Part shown: in pieces, positions 34,915 through 42,843 of the stretch
Layout: each line of letters begins with the position of its first letter
Position numbering within the stretch: the first letter of the stretch is position 1
NCBI RefSeq assembly: GCF_050433445.1
Contig: NZ_JBNPXF010000005.1
Span: forward strand, 1 to 64,000
DNA from: Kroppenstedtia sanguinis
GTDB taxonomy: Bacteria > Bacillota > Bacilli > Thermoactinomycetales > DSM-45169
Length of the DNA stretch: 64,000 nucleotides
Direction: 5' to 3'
Position numbers and translations under genes: made by a program
The notes under the pieces: model-generated
Database searches by the model: none
The model's input: only the letters and a program-made list of their open reading frames with translations
What the model was told of the DNA's origin: nothing

Positions 34915-35370
34915 ATGGAAAAACCAATTATTTGGAAATATAGCTTGTCACCGATTTCCGAGGAGGTTCTAAGGGAAAAAGAGCAAAAGTTAGGTATTCA
35001 GCTACCGGAGGACTTCAGAAAAGTGTTTGTCGAAAATCATGGAGGGATTCCATTTCCATCTTGCTATTATCTTGATGGTTGCAGCATGAGCTTTGGGCAA
35101 TTGCTTACGTTAATGGAAGGCGAAGAAGAACTTGAATTTTTGGAAGCTAATACTGATATCCATCGAGAAGAGATCGGCATGTCGGAAAATGTGATTATCT
35201 TTGCTACTGATCCAGCAGGAAACTATTTGTGTTTTGATTACAATCAATTGAATGATGGATACCCCGCGATCATCTTTTGGGATCATGAAGTAGAGGGCGG
35301 GAATGCTGAGAAGATCTGTAACACATTTACCGAGCTACTTGATATGCTTCATGATGATGAGGAAGATTAA
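34915..35370 (+). CDS. SMI1/KNR4 (SUKH) family protein
   Basis: A 151-residue acidic protein with the SUKH fold pattern: an early helix 'ISEEVLREKEQKLGIQLPEDFRKVFVENHGG', then 'VIIFATDPAGNYLCFDY' near residue 87 and AIIFWDHE near 118. SUKH proteins usually neutralise nuclease toxins of contact-dependent systems; some have housekeeping roles. The decayed NucA/NucB-like fragment immediately upstream supports an orphan immunity gene. Low-GC codon use differs from the neighbouring siderophore and comG genes, suggesting import. A weak GGGGAG site precedes ATG 34915. Confidence 0.8.
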   Translation: MEKPIIWKYSLSPISEEVLREKEQKLGIQLPEDFRKVFVENHGGIPFPSCYYLDGCSMSFGQLLTLMEGEEELEFLEANTDIHREEIGMSENVIIFATDPAGNYLCFDYNQLNDGYPAIIFWDHEVEGGNAEKICNTFTELLDMLHDDEED

Positions 35371-35410
35371 GCGCCCCCACTCACAGGTAGACTGGGCTAC
35401 CCGATGAGTG

Positions 35411-35446
35411 CAAAAAACTGTCCCATAGTCTGGACCGTTTTTTGTA
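35411..35446 (+). terminator. Terminator after the SUKH gene
   Basis: AAAAAACTGTCC and GGACCGTTTTTT pair with one mismatch around a short loop; both A and T tracts are present. A second weaker stem with T7 ends at 35512. Confidence 0.55.
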
Positions 35447-35541
35447 TAGGAGTCCTAAAAAAGGCTTAAATCCCAATCTTTTCAGAGGGGACTGCAAGGC
35501 CTCTTTTTTTGTGCTTATTTCGGCGAGGCTTGGAAAATTCA

Positions 35542-35554
35542 AAAAGGATATTTT
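35542..35554 (+). promoter_or_regulatory. Candidate ComK AT-box before comGA
   Basis: AAAAGGATATTTT matches the ComK half-site AAAAN5TTTT exactly, 84 bases before the comGA ATG. A functional K-box needs a second AT-box at set spacing, and I see only a weak partner (AAAATTTT near 35608). No ComK gene is in the window. Confidence 0.3.
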
Positions 35555-35637
35555 GTCGTAGAAGGAAGGATTTCGGATATCCATGTCGAAATCTAGTCAG
35601 GAGTCATAAAATTTTCCAATGAATGGAGGTGGTGGTA

Positions 35638-36720
35638 ATGGATGCGGCTCAGTATGCCACCCGGCTGTTGGAGGAGGCCATCGATAGCCGGGCATCGGAT
35701 ATCCATATTGAACCCCGAGAAGAAGAGTTGTGTATCCGGCAACGGGTGGATGGGTTTTTGGTTTCCGTCGATTCGTTGCCCCGGGAGGAGATGTATCCGC
35801 TGATTTCCCGGATCAAGGTAATGGGCCATCTGGATATCGGGGAGAAACGTTTGCCACAGGATGGAGCACTGACCGTGACTCATCAGGGGGAACGGGTAGA
35901 TGTCCGAATCTCCAGCATGCCGACGCTACACGGGGAAAAGCTGGTTCTACGGTTACTACGCAACCGGCCGGAGCGGATGACCTTGTCTGAGTTGGGAATG
36001 GGAGCCGATGAAAAAAAGCGGGTAGAGGGGATCATCCGCCGCCCGGGAGGATTGGTCCTGGTCACAGGACCGACGGGTTCAGGCAAGACGACGACTCTCT
36101 ATGCTATTCTCCAGGATCTGAACCGGGAAGAGTTGAACCTGGTCACCCTGGAGGACCCCATTGAATTTCAATTGTCCGGGGTGAATCAGATTCAAGTGAA
36201 TCCCAAGGCAGGCCTCACCTTCGCCCGAGGACTTCGGGCGGTGCTCCGCCAGGATCCGAACATCATCATGGTAGGAGAAATACGGGACGAAGAGACTGCA
36301 GACATCGCGATCCGGGCGGCTTTGACAGGGCACTTGGTGTTGTCTTCCCTGCATACGGTGGATACCTGCAGCTCGGTGACGCGACTGCTGGATATGGGCG
36401 TCGCCCCATACCGGATCGCATCCGCTTTGACCGGGGTGGTGGCGCAACGGCTGGTTCGCCTGATCTGCCAAGAATGTAAGGGAAAAGGATGCGAAGATTG
36501 CCGTCAGACGGGGTATCGGAACCGAACCGGGGTGTTTGAAGTGTTGGAGGTGGAAGAGGACTTCCATCCTTTGATTGTGGAGCGGGCACCGCTGTCCCGA
36601 CTGAGACAAAACCTCAGAACGGCAGGGATGCGTTCCCTGTCGGAAGCCACTCTGGAAAAAGTGATGACCGGGGAGACGACCATTTCCGAATACCACCGGG
36701 TGGTGGATGTTCATGAGTAA
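35638..36720 (+). CDS. comGA: Competence pseudopilus ATPase ComGA
   Basis: A 360-residue secretion ATPase of the GspE/PilB family that powers assembly of the DNA-uptake pseudopilus at the inner membrane face. The Walker A is GPTGSGKTTTLYA near residue 143, the Asp box 'LVTLEDPIEFQL' near 170, Walker B 'DPNIIMVGEIRDEETADIA' near 208 and the His box HLVLSSLHTVD near 232. The shortened tetracysteine segment (CQECKGKGCEDCRQTGY) near 280 is present. GGAGGTGG lies before ATG 35638. First gene of a seven-gene operon. Confidence 0.95.
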   Translation: MDAAQYATRLLEEAIDSRASDIHIEPREEELCIRQRVDGFLVSVDSLPREEMYPLISRIKVMGHLDIGEKRLPQDGALTVTHQGERVDVRISSMPTLHGEKLVLRLLRNRPERMTLSELGMGADEKKRVEGIIRRPGGLVLVTGPTGSGKTTTLYAILQDLNREELNLVTLEDPIEFQLSGVNQIQVNPKAGLTFARGLRAVLRQDPNIIMVGEIRDEETADIAIRAALTGHLVLSSLHTVDTCSSVTRLLDMGVAPYRIASALTGVVAQRLVRLICQECKGKGCEDCRQTGYRNRTGVFEVLEVEEDFHPLIVERAPLSRLRQNLRTAGMRSLSEATLEKVMTGETTISEYHRVVDVHE

Positions 36721-37759
36721 GGAACGGAAACGTAGGTGGAATGCCAATCGACTGGCTCTCTTTAGTCAGCATCTGGCCAATCTGTTGGAAGCAGGATTCC
36801 CTCTGGTACCCAGTATTCGCCTGTTGTCGGAGCAGGGAGTGATTGAGGCTGGGGAAGCAGATCGAATACTTGGGTCACTGGATCAGGGAAAAAGCTTGTC
36901 GGCGGCACTAGAGGCAGAAGGGATGCCTGCGCTGTTCACCTCCCTGATCCGAGCAGCGGAAGAGCATGGAGATTACGGGTTCGGTCTGAAACAGTGTGAA
37001 GTGTACTATCGGGAACGAGGGCGCTTGATCCGGGAATTGACCCGGGCCCTCACGTATCCTCTGGTGGTGCTGATCCTGGTGGGATTCGCCTTCTTGTTCC
37101 TGATGACCACAGTGGTGCCTCGTTTTTCGGAGATGTATGAGACGATGGGCTTGACTTTGCCCCTTTATACCCGGATCTTTTTGCGCATCCATCAGTCCCT
37201 GCAGACAGGCTTCTTCGGCTTGATCGCCGCTTTGGCCTTGTTTGGCATCGCCTGGCTATACATCCGGCGGCTGCCCCCTGAACGAAAGAGACGGTGGACT
37301 TCCCCGCTGTATTCCTTGCCGGTGGTTCGTTCTTTTTTCACCTTGCGGTTTACTCACTACCTAGGCATCCAACTGGGTTCGCTATTGAAATCCGGGCTTC
37401 CCCTGCTGAAAGCAGTGGAAGTGATGGACTCCCTTGCCCCTTGGGATCCTTTTCGCAGGGGGATCTTTCGGGTGCGGGAACAGCTGTTGGCCGGGGAATC
37501 CCTGCATCAGGCGCTGAAGCGGGAAGAAAAGCTGTTTTTGCCCTCTTTGCCGGGGTTGGTGGCCCTGGGGGAGGAAACGGGATCTTTGGATCGGTCGCTG
37601 CTCAGTCTGGCTCAAGGGACTGAGCTGATGATCAAGGAGCGGTTGGACCGGTTTACCCACAGCTTGGAACCGATACTGATATTCATCATCGGAGTGCTGA
37701 TGGCAGCTACGGTTCTAGCTCTGTTTTTGCCGATGTTGCATCTGGTGGAAGCGATTTGA
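36713..37759 (+). CDS. comGB: Competence pseudopilus membrane platform ComGB
   Basis: A 348-residue GspF/PilC-family polytopic protein, the inner-membrane platform on which the pseudopilus is built. There are three hydrophobic helices near residues 115-135, 165-180 and 320-342, and two repeated T2SSF domains (first 'LANLLEAGFPLVPSIRLL', second 'LGIQLGSLLKSGLPLLKAVEVMDSL'). 'GEETGSLDRSLLSLAQ' near 285 is a family signature. The start ATG 36713 lies within the end of comGA. Confidence 0.92.
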   Translation: MSKERKRRWNANRLALFSQHLANLLEAGFPLVPSIRLLSEQGVIEAGEADRILGSLDQGKSLSAALEAEGMPALFTSLIRAAEEHGDYGFGLKQCEVYYRERGRLIRELTRALTYPLVVLILVGFAFLFLMTTVVPRFSEMYETMGLTLPLYTRIFLRIHQSLQTGFFGLIAALALFGIAWLYIRRLPPERKRRWTSPLYSLPVVRSFFTLRFTHYLGIQLGSLLKSGLPLLKAVEVMDSLAPWDPFRRGIFRVREQLLAGESLHQALKREEKLFLPSLPGLVALGEETGSLDRSLLSLAQGTELMIKERLDRFTHSLEPILIFIIGVLMAATVLALFLPMLHLVEAI

Positions 37760-37776
37760 GCAAAGGAGTGGGAAAA

Positions 37777-38118
37777 TTGAATTTCCGAAAATTAAAGCGG
37801 GATGAGCGGGGGTTTACCCTGATTGAGATGTTGGTGGTGTTATTCGTGATCGCTGTCATCATCGCCATCGCCCTTCCCAACCTCAAAGCAGCAGGGGAGT
37901 CGGCCCAGAGTCGGGCCTGTGAGGCCAATCGCAAGCTGATCGGCTCCCAGGCGGACAATTATTATCTGGAGTTGGGGAGTTATCCGAGCAGCGTGAGGCA
38001 GATGAAGAGAAGAGGGTATCTCCGCACGGTTCCCACCTGTCCCGCCAAAGGGAAATATTCGATCCACAAGAATGCCAGCGTGGAAAAGCGGGTGAAATGT
38101 AGTATCCATGGGAATTAA
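37777..38118 (+). CDS. comGC: Major pseudopilin ComGC
   Basis: A 113-residue prepilin. The short leader ends in RDERG, cut before FTLIEMLVVLFVIAVIIAIALPNL, the type IV pilin helix with Glu at position 5. ComC-type peptidase would cleave after the Gly and methylate the Phe. Two C-terminal cysteines (CPAK, KCSIHGN) probably form the stabilising disulfide. I chose TTG 37777, directly after AAAGGAGTGGG. Confidence 0.93.
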   Translation: MNFRKLKRDERGFTLIEMLVVLFVIAVIIAIALPNLKAAGESAQSRACEANRKLIGSQADNYYLELGSYPSSVRQMKRRGYLRTVPTCPAKGKYSIHKNASVEKRVKCSIHGN

Positions 38119-38560
38119 AAGGGGATGGCGCGGGGAGGAAGGGTGGAGTTTGGTGGAGCTGTCCCTGACCCTCATCCTGGCGGGACTGATCACATCACTG
38201 GCTTTGCCGGCATTTGCCCAGTGGGGGGATCGATTGGAGCAGGAACAGTTCATGGAACTTTTTTCCGAGGACATCCGCTTGGCTCAGCGAGAGGCGTCGG
38301 TTCGGGAAGAGGTGACATTTTTGCAGGTGGATACAAAAGGGGGAGTGTACTCTATCCACCGGGGAGAGGAACGGTTGCGGGAAGAAAAGGTGCCGGCCCG
38401 TTATCGGCTAGAGAGTAACTATCCGTCCCATCGTTTGGTTTTTCAACCTTCGGGACAGGCCCGGGGTGGCACCTTCCGCTTGAAGAAGAATGGGAAGACA
38501 GTGGGGCGGATCGTGGTACAGGTGGCCTCAGGTAGACCTCGTGTGGAGGTGGTGCCATGA
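38108..38560 (+). CDS. comGD: Minor pseudopilin ComGD
   Basis: A 150-residue prepilin-like protein that overlaps the comGC end by 11 bases. The processing motif is GEEG followed by WSLVELSLTLILAGLITSLALPAF, with the conserved Glu at position 5 of the mature form. The body is basic and beta-rich, as in type II minor pseudopilins. Gene order and size identify it as ComGD. Confidence 0.85.
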   Translation: MGIKRGWRGEEGWSLVELSLTLILAGLITSLALPAFAQWGDRLEQEQFMELFSEDIRLAQREASVREEVTFLQVDTKGGVYSIHRGEERLREEKVPARYRLESNYPSHRLVFQPSGQARGGTFRLKKNGKTVGRIVVQVASGRPRVEVVP

Positions 38561-38922
38561 TCCGCGGGGAAGAGGGGTTCACCTTGGCGGAAACGGTCAC
38601 CGCCCTGATGGTGTTCGGGGTGCTGGTGTCTGTAGCCCTGCCTATTCTCGGAGAGCTCCAGATCCGTCATCATTCCCATGCTCAACGGATGGAAGCGCAT
38701 CTTCTCCTCCAATCCGAGATGGAACGGGTACAATCTTCTGCGGTCCCGGTTCCGGCGACAGGTGAGAAAAACAAGAAAGGGAAAGGGGTGAACTATCGGA
38801 TCCGGTGGGAAAAAAAGTATGCCGAGCCGCATTTGGCAGGCGTGTTTGTGGAGATTACCTGGAAGGATGCGAGCCAGAAGCGGCAAAAGGAGTCGCTCAA
38901 AGGATTAAGCTTCCGGCGCTGA
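38557..38922 (+). CDS. comGE: Minor pseudopilin ComGE
   Basis: A 121-residue prepilin-like protein. Its start overlaps the comGD stop (ATGA). The leader MIRGEEG precedes FTLAETVTALMVFGVLVSVALPIL, with Glu at position 5. The remaining 80 residues are poorly conserved, as is usual for ComGE, so the name rests on operon position. Confidence 0.78.
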   Translation: MIRGEEGFTLAETVTALMVFGVLVSVALPILGELQIRHHSHAQRMEAHLLLQSEMERVQSSAVPVPATGEKNKKGKGVNYRIRWEKKYAEPHLAGVFVEITWKDASQKRQKESLKGLSFRR

Positions 38923-39383
38923 TCCGGGAAGAGAGCGGCTTTACCTATGTGGAGCTGGCTGTGGTGCTGTCCCTCCTGGCCCTGTTGATTCCGGTTGTGT
39001 TGGGTGTCAGTTTGGGACTGGAGAGTGGATTGAAAAAGATGGTGGCTGAACAACAACTTCACTCTGGGGCAGAGACCTTTATCGCTGATGTCCGGAATGA
39101 TCTGCGCAGAGGGGAAAATTTTCGACTCACCTCTACAGGATGGTTGTTGTTTGATTTGCCGGAAGGGGAGACGATCCGTTACAAACATCAGAAGCGCCGG
39201 ATCATCCGCAGTGTGCGGCCACCGGGAGCCTCGCGCTTTCAGGGGACGACGATCCTTTTGGAAGATGTCTATTTCATCGGATTCGATCCTGGGTCAGACG
39301 GGGTCCGGATCGATCTGGGTCTGCAAAATTGGCATGGGGATTGGGATGCCACATTTTTTGTCCGAGGGAGGTTGGCACAGTGA
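38904..39383 (+). CDS. comGF: Minor pseudopilin ComGF
   Basis: About 159 residues. The motif EESG-FTYVELAVVLSLLALLIPVVLGV is a prepilin processing site and helix. The body ('LLFDLPEGETIRYKHQKRRIIRSV', 'VYFIGFDPGSDGVRIDL') is typical of ComGF/GspJ-like proteins. No ATG, GTG or TTG stands at a sensible place; ATT 38904, about 11 bases after AAAAGGAG, is the most likely start. It overlaps comGE. Confidence 0.8.
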   Translation: MKLPALIREESGFTYVELAVVLSLLALLIPVVLGVSLGLESGLKKMVAEQQLHSGAETFIADVRNDLRRGENFRLTSTGWLLFDLPEGETIRYKHQKRRIIRSVRPPGASRFQGTTILLEDVYFIGFDPGSDGVRIDLGLQNWHGDWDATFFVRGRLAQ

Positions 39384-39754
39384 TTCAGGATGAGCGGGGG
39401 ATCGCCCTCCCTTTTGTGCTGGCGGTGACGGTCCTGGCCTTTTTGCTGACGACGGCAGCCTTGACCAGCTACACATACTCATTCAAAGGGATCCAGATGG
39501 AAATGAAGCGAGTTCGGGCCCAATACGCGGCGGAGAGCGGCATTGCCCGTATGCAACAGAAGGTGTGTGACGATCCTGCTTGGAACCAATCCCTGTCCAC
39601 CCCGATGAACGGCATGAAAACCGAAACCCGCATCGAAGGAACAGGGGGAAACCGGGTGCGAATTCACTCTGTCGCTAAGGGTAAAAAAGTCCGGCAGACA
39701 ATCCGAGTGGAGGTGGAGCCAAAAACATGTGAAGTGCTTCGGTGGGGGCCTTAG
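39380..39754 (+). CDS. comGG: ComGG-like pilus assembly protein
   Basis: A 124-residue protein starting at GTG 39380, which overlaps the comGF stop (GTGA) and has GGGAGG upstream. After DERG comes a hydrophobic helix (IALPFVLAVTVLAFLLTTAAL) without the Glu at position 5, as in GspK/PilX-like proteins. 'QYAAESGIARMQQKV' near residue 50 is the PilX-type motif. It should sit at the pseudopilus tip. Last gene of the operon. Confidence 0.78.
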   Translation: MIQDERGIALPFVLAVTVLAFLLTTAALTSYTYSFKGIQMEMKRVRAQYAAESGIARMQQKVCDDPAWNQSLSTPMNGMKTETRIEGTGGNRVRIHSVAKGKKVRQTIRVEVEPKTCEVLRWGP

Positions 39755-39759
39755 GGTGG

Positions 39760-39792
39760 GGAGAATCCGTCTGTATGACAGGCGGCTTTTCT
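39760..39792 (+). terminator. Terminator of the comG operon
   Basis: GAGAATCCGTCTGT, ATG, ACAGGCGGCTTTTCTC forms a stem with one G-U pair and a short T run just after the comGG stop. Confidence 0.65.
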
Positions 39793-39828
39793 CATACCCA
39801 AATTCTTTGTGACATCAGAGAAAAATAG

Positions 39829-40053
39829 CACTATGGTTTTTGGAATGCCAAACATAAAAATGACTTTATCAAAGCCAAACAACTTATCGAACAATACCAA
39901 ATGGAGCTGGAGAGTAATTCAATACCGACATTATCCACATCCACTAATCTTACTGCTGCAGGGCAGATCCGGGAACTTGTGAAATTACGTGACGACGGAA
40001 TAATAACTCCCGCTGAGTTTGAAGCATCTAAGCAGAAGCTTCTGGGATTCTAA
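39829..40053 (+). pseudogene. 3' remnant of an SHOCT-domain protein gene
   Basis: An open stretch that begins after a TAG (39826-39828) with no start codon. It reads H-Y-G-F-W-N-A-K-H-K-N-D-F-I-K-A-K-Q, then a linker, then 'IRELVKLRDDGIITPAEFEASKQKLLG' at the C-terminus. The last part is a textbook SHOCT domain (Leu-rich helix, ITxxEF, KxxLLG). The upstream domain that normally accompanies it is missing. It fills most of the 39755-40173 gap. Confidence 0.6.
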
Positions 40054-40173
40054 AAAAAGCGGCCGGATTGGGCACCACTTCTGATCACTCCTTGGCACAC
40101 AATCATCATCCACCGTATCCTCCGCGGGGCGTGATATAATGGCGAAAACCTGGGAGCGGAGGAGAGGGAAAAG

Positions 40174-40698
40174 ATGGATAAGCACATCATTGTGATTGGA
40201 TTTATGGGTACGGGAAAAAGTACCGTCGGAGAAATTCTGGCAGAAAAGTTGGCATGCTCCTGGCTGGATACGGATACGGAAGTGGAGCGAATTTCCGAAA
40301 AAAAGATTTCCCACCTCTTCGATGAAGGAGGAGAGGCCCATTTTCGCCTGTGGGAGAAAAAGGTGTTGAAGCAAGTGTTAGAGCAAGCACCGGGGGTGAT
40401 CACCACCGGTGGCGGGATAGTTCTCGATCCTGAAAATGTGTCCTGGATTCGTTCCCATGGATGGGTGGTGGCCCTAGATGCTTCAGAAGAAGAACTGGTG
40501 CGACGGCTGGCTACAGATCAATCCCGTCCGCTGTTGCGAGGAGGCGCCCAACAATGGGTGCGGGATCTGAAGCGGGAACGGCAGGGGGTGTACGATTTTG
40601 CAGATTTATTTCTGGATACTACAGAGAGCTCTCCAGAAGAGATAGTGGTAAAAATTATCCAACGATGGAAAGAGATCGCTGGAGGTTCCGGGATTTAA
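40174..40698 (+). CDS. aroK: Shikimate kinase
   Basis: A 174-residue kinase that phosphorylates shikimate in chorismate biosynthesis, the same chorismate used by DhbC. The P-loop is GFMGTGKSTVG near residue 8. The shikimate-binding region has 'DTDTEVERISEKKISHLF', 'FRLWEKKVL' near 56 and TTGGGIVLDPE near 75. The lid arginine is in DQSRPLLRG near 109. A TATAAT box (40135-40140) and GGAGAGGG lie upstream. Confidence 0.93.
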   Translation: MDKHIIVIGFMGTGKSTVGEILAEKLACSWLDTDTEVERISEKKISHLFDEGGEAHFRLWEKKVLKQVLEQAPGVITTGGGIVLDPENVSWIRSHGWVVALDASEEELVRRLATDQSRPLLRGGAQQWVRDLKRERQGVYDFADLFLDTTESSPEEIVVKIIQRWKEIAGGSGI

Positions 40699-40741
40699 AC
40701 CTTTCTTCCCTGGTTAAACTGGAACCAGGGAGGTGCAGACC

Positions 40742-40945
40742 GTGTCGACAAATGATTATTTGAAATTCCTGGTTCAAGAGATGGTTAAATACATGGATAC
40801 GCCCAGGGAAGAGCGTCGTCAAGCCCGCACCCTCCGTCGGGAACAGCGGATGCACTGGACATACCGCTTCTTTGGTATGATCCCTTTTGGTATGAAAATG
40901 TTTGTGGGCCAACAGAAAAAGCGTTTCAAGGGCGGATCGCAGTGA
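40742..40945 (+). CDS. yqzE: YqzE-family small protein
   Basis: A 67-residue basic protein with the family pattern STNDYLKFLVQEMVKYMDTP and 'WTYRFFGMIPFGMKMF'. In Bacillus yqzE lies directly after comGG; here aroK is in between. GTG 40742 follows GGGAGGTGC. No biochemical role is known to me; the link with comG suggests a late-competence membrane or envelope protein. Confidence 0.85.
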   Translation: MSTNDYLKFLVQEMVKYMDTPREERRQARTLRREQRMHWTYRFFGMIPFGMKMFVGQQKKRFKGGSQ

Positions 40946-41046
40946 AACAGGAGCATAAATCTTACCAATGGGTCCACCTGGATGACCGCTCCAATGTGAT
41001 CGAGGATATCACCGAAGCCGAGGAGAACCTGAATCGGCTCCTTTAG
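40942..41046 (+). CDS. Possible 34-residue protein coupled to yqzE
   Basis: GTG 40942 overlaps the yqzE stop (GTGA), and the frame runs to TAG 41044: M-K-Q-E-H-K-S-Y-Q-W-V-H-L-D-D-R-S then an acidic helix. The overlap allows translational coupling. It is too short to assign and matches nothing I know. Confidence 0.4.
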   Translation: MKQEHKSYQWVHLDDRSNVIEDITEAEENLNRLL

Positions 41047-41180
41047 GATCGGGTAGCATTAATCGCTTATGTGAAGAATGGAGAAGAATAACTGTCACTG
41101 CAAAGTTCAGAGTGTGAGCGTCCAACCTGGATTACAACTGGTTTACCAAGGTGAAATCCCTCCTTAAAAAATGCCATTCG

Positions 41181-41210
41181 GGAGTCAAAGGTGTATTTGG
41201 CTCCTTTTTT
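41181..41210 (+). terminator. Terminator before ispG
   Basis: GGAGTCAAA, GGTGTA, TTTGGCTCC, TTTTTT: a clean 9-bp stem (one G-T pair) with T run. Confidence 0.8.
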
Positions 41211-41275
41211 GCATTTCCGAAATGATATATAATATACGGAGTCTTAGTTTTTATGTATTCAAAGGGGCGATATAG

Positions 41276-42373
41276 ATGTTTCATCGCACGCAAACCCGAC
41301 CGGTGAAAGTCGGGGATATCCAGATCGGCGGTAACGATCGGGTGGTCATCCAGAGCATGACCACTACAAAAACACATGATGTCAAAGCCACGGTGGATGA
41401 AATCGACCGTTTGGAAGAAGCCGGGTGCCAGATCGTACGGGTTGCCTGTCCGGACATGCGTGCAGCGGAAGCGATTCCGGAGATTAAAAAACAGGTGAAT
41501 GTCCCTCTGGTAGCCGATATTCACTTTGACTACCGTCTCGCTTTGAAGGCGATTGAGGGCGGGATCGACAAGATCCGGATCAATCCCGGTAACATCGGGC
41601 GACGGGAAAAAGTAGAGGCAGTGGTGAAAGCGGCCAAGGAACGGGGAATTCCGATTCGGATCGGAGTGAATGCGGGTTCCCTGGAAAAACGGATTTTGGA
41701 GAAATATGGCTATCCCACCGCCGAGGGCATGGTGGAAAGTGCCTTGTACCATATCGGCATCTTGGAGGACCTCGATTTTCATGATATCGTCGTCTCTCTG
41801 AAAGCTTCGGATGTTTCATTGGCCATCGAAGCCTACACTAAAGCAGCGGAACAAATCAAATACCCCCTCCACTTGGGGATTACCGAGTCTGGCACGCTCT
41901 TCTCCGGAACCATCAAAAGCTCCGCTGGGATGGGCGCCATTCTGTCCAAGGGAATCGGGAATACCATGCGGATCAGCCTGAGTGCGGACCCTGTGGAGGA
42001 AATCAAGGTGGCTCGCGAGCTACTGAAAGACTTTGGCCTAGCGGATAATGCTGCCACTCTGATTTCCTGTCCCACTTGTGGACGGATCGAGATTGATCTG
42101 ATCAAAATCGCCAATGAAGTTGAGGAGTATATTTCCAAGATCAAGGCGCCGATCAAAGTATCTGTTCTGGGGTGTGCCGTCAACGGACCCGGGGAAGCCA
42201 AAGAGGCGGACATCGGGATTGCCGGGGGACGGGGAGAAGGACTTCTGTTCCGTCATGGGAAGACCATCCGTAAAGTACCAGAAGATCAGATGGTGGAAGA
42301 ATTGAAAAAGGAAATTGACAAACTGGCCGAGGAGCATCGTCAGAAACAAGAGAAGGAAAAACAACAGGCCTAA
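41276..42373 (+). CDS. ispG: 4-hydroxy-3-methylbut-2-enyl diphosphate synthase (flavodoxin)
   Basis: A 365-residue [4Fe-4S] enzyme of the MEP isoprenoid pathway. The TIM-barrel half starts 'RTQTRPVKVGDIQIGGNDRVVIQSMTTTKTHDV'. The cluster cysteines are in LISCPTCGRIEIDL near residue 263 and in VLGCAVNGPGEAKEADIGIAGG near 300. Size fits the bacterial short form. AAAGGGGC precedes ATG 41276. It is a single-gene transcript between two terminators. Confidence 0.96.
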   Translation: MFHRTQTRPVKVGDIQIGGNDRVVIQSMTTTKTHDVKATVDEIDRLEEAGCQIVRVACPDMRAAEAIPEIKKQVNVPLVADIHFDYRLALKAIEGGIDKIRINPGNIGRREKVEAVVKAAKERGIPIRIGVNAGSLEKRILEKYGYPTAEGMVESALYHIGILEDLDFHDIVVSLKASDVSLAIEAYTKAAEQIKYPLHLGITESGTLFSGTIKSSAGMGAILSKGIGNTMRISLSADPVEEIKVARELLKDFGLADNAATLISCPTCGRIEIDLIKIANEVEEYISKIKAPIKVSVLGCAVNGPGEAKEADIGIAGGRGEGLLFRHGKTIRKVPEDQMVEELKKEIDKLAEEHRQKQEKEKQQA

Positions 42374-42385
42374 TGTATCATCTGT

Positions 42386-42416
42386 AAACCGGCTCCGGAA
42401 GGGGGCCGGTTTCTTT
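42386..42416 (+). terminator. Terminator after ispG
   Basis: AAACCGGCTCC, GGAA, GGGGGCCGGTTT then CTTTC. Confidence 0.8.
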
Positions 42417-42495
42417 CATTCATAAATAGCAACCTTTTGCGGCAAAATGAGGATACCATATGAATCCGTGACAGGATCAGAAGGAGGGGTGCAGA

Positions 42496-42723
42496 ATGAG
42501 TGGTTTTTCGCGATTCGCTTTGATCTTGGTTATTGTCGGAGCTTTAGACTGGCTGTTAGTCGGTCTGTTTCAGTGGGACCTGGTATCAGCCCTCTTTGGA
42601 GGCGATGCTACCCGCGAATCCTCCGGATTTAGCCGGGTCATCTATTCCTTGGTTGGATTGGCGGGGATCTACTCCATCCGGTTTCTGTTTAACGACCGGG
42701 TTTCAGCCGGGGATACCCACTAA
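42496..42723 (+). CDS. DUF378 family small membrane protein (YuzA-like)
   Basis: A 75-residue protein with two transmembrane helices. The family pattern is LVIVGALDWLLVGLFQWDLV near residue 12 followed by 'RVIYSLVGLAGIYSIRFLF' near 45. Function is not known. GGAGGGG precedes ATG 42496 and a strong terminator follows. Confidence 0.85.
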   Translation: MSGFSRFALILVIVGALDWLLVGLFQWDLVSALFGGDATRESSGFSRVIYSLVGLAGIYSIRFLFNDRVSAGDTH

Positions 42724-42737
42724 AATAACGAATTAAG

Positions 42738-42783
42738 CAGCGTCGGAAAGCGATCCTCCAGATAGCCTTCCGACGCTTTTTTC
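42738..42783 (+). terminator. Terminator after the DUF378 gene
   Basis: AGCGTCGGAA and TTCCGACGCT pair around an 18-base loop, followed by TTTTTT. Confidence 0.8.
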
Positions 42784-42843
42784 TGTGCTGTGATACAATA
42801 AGCGGCGAATCACTTTTCAGAATAGGAAGAACGGGGGAGGTAC

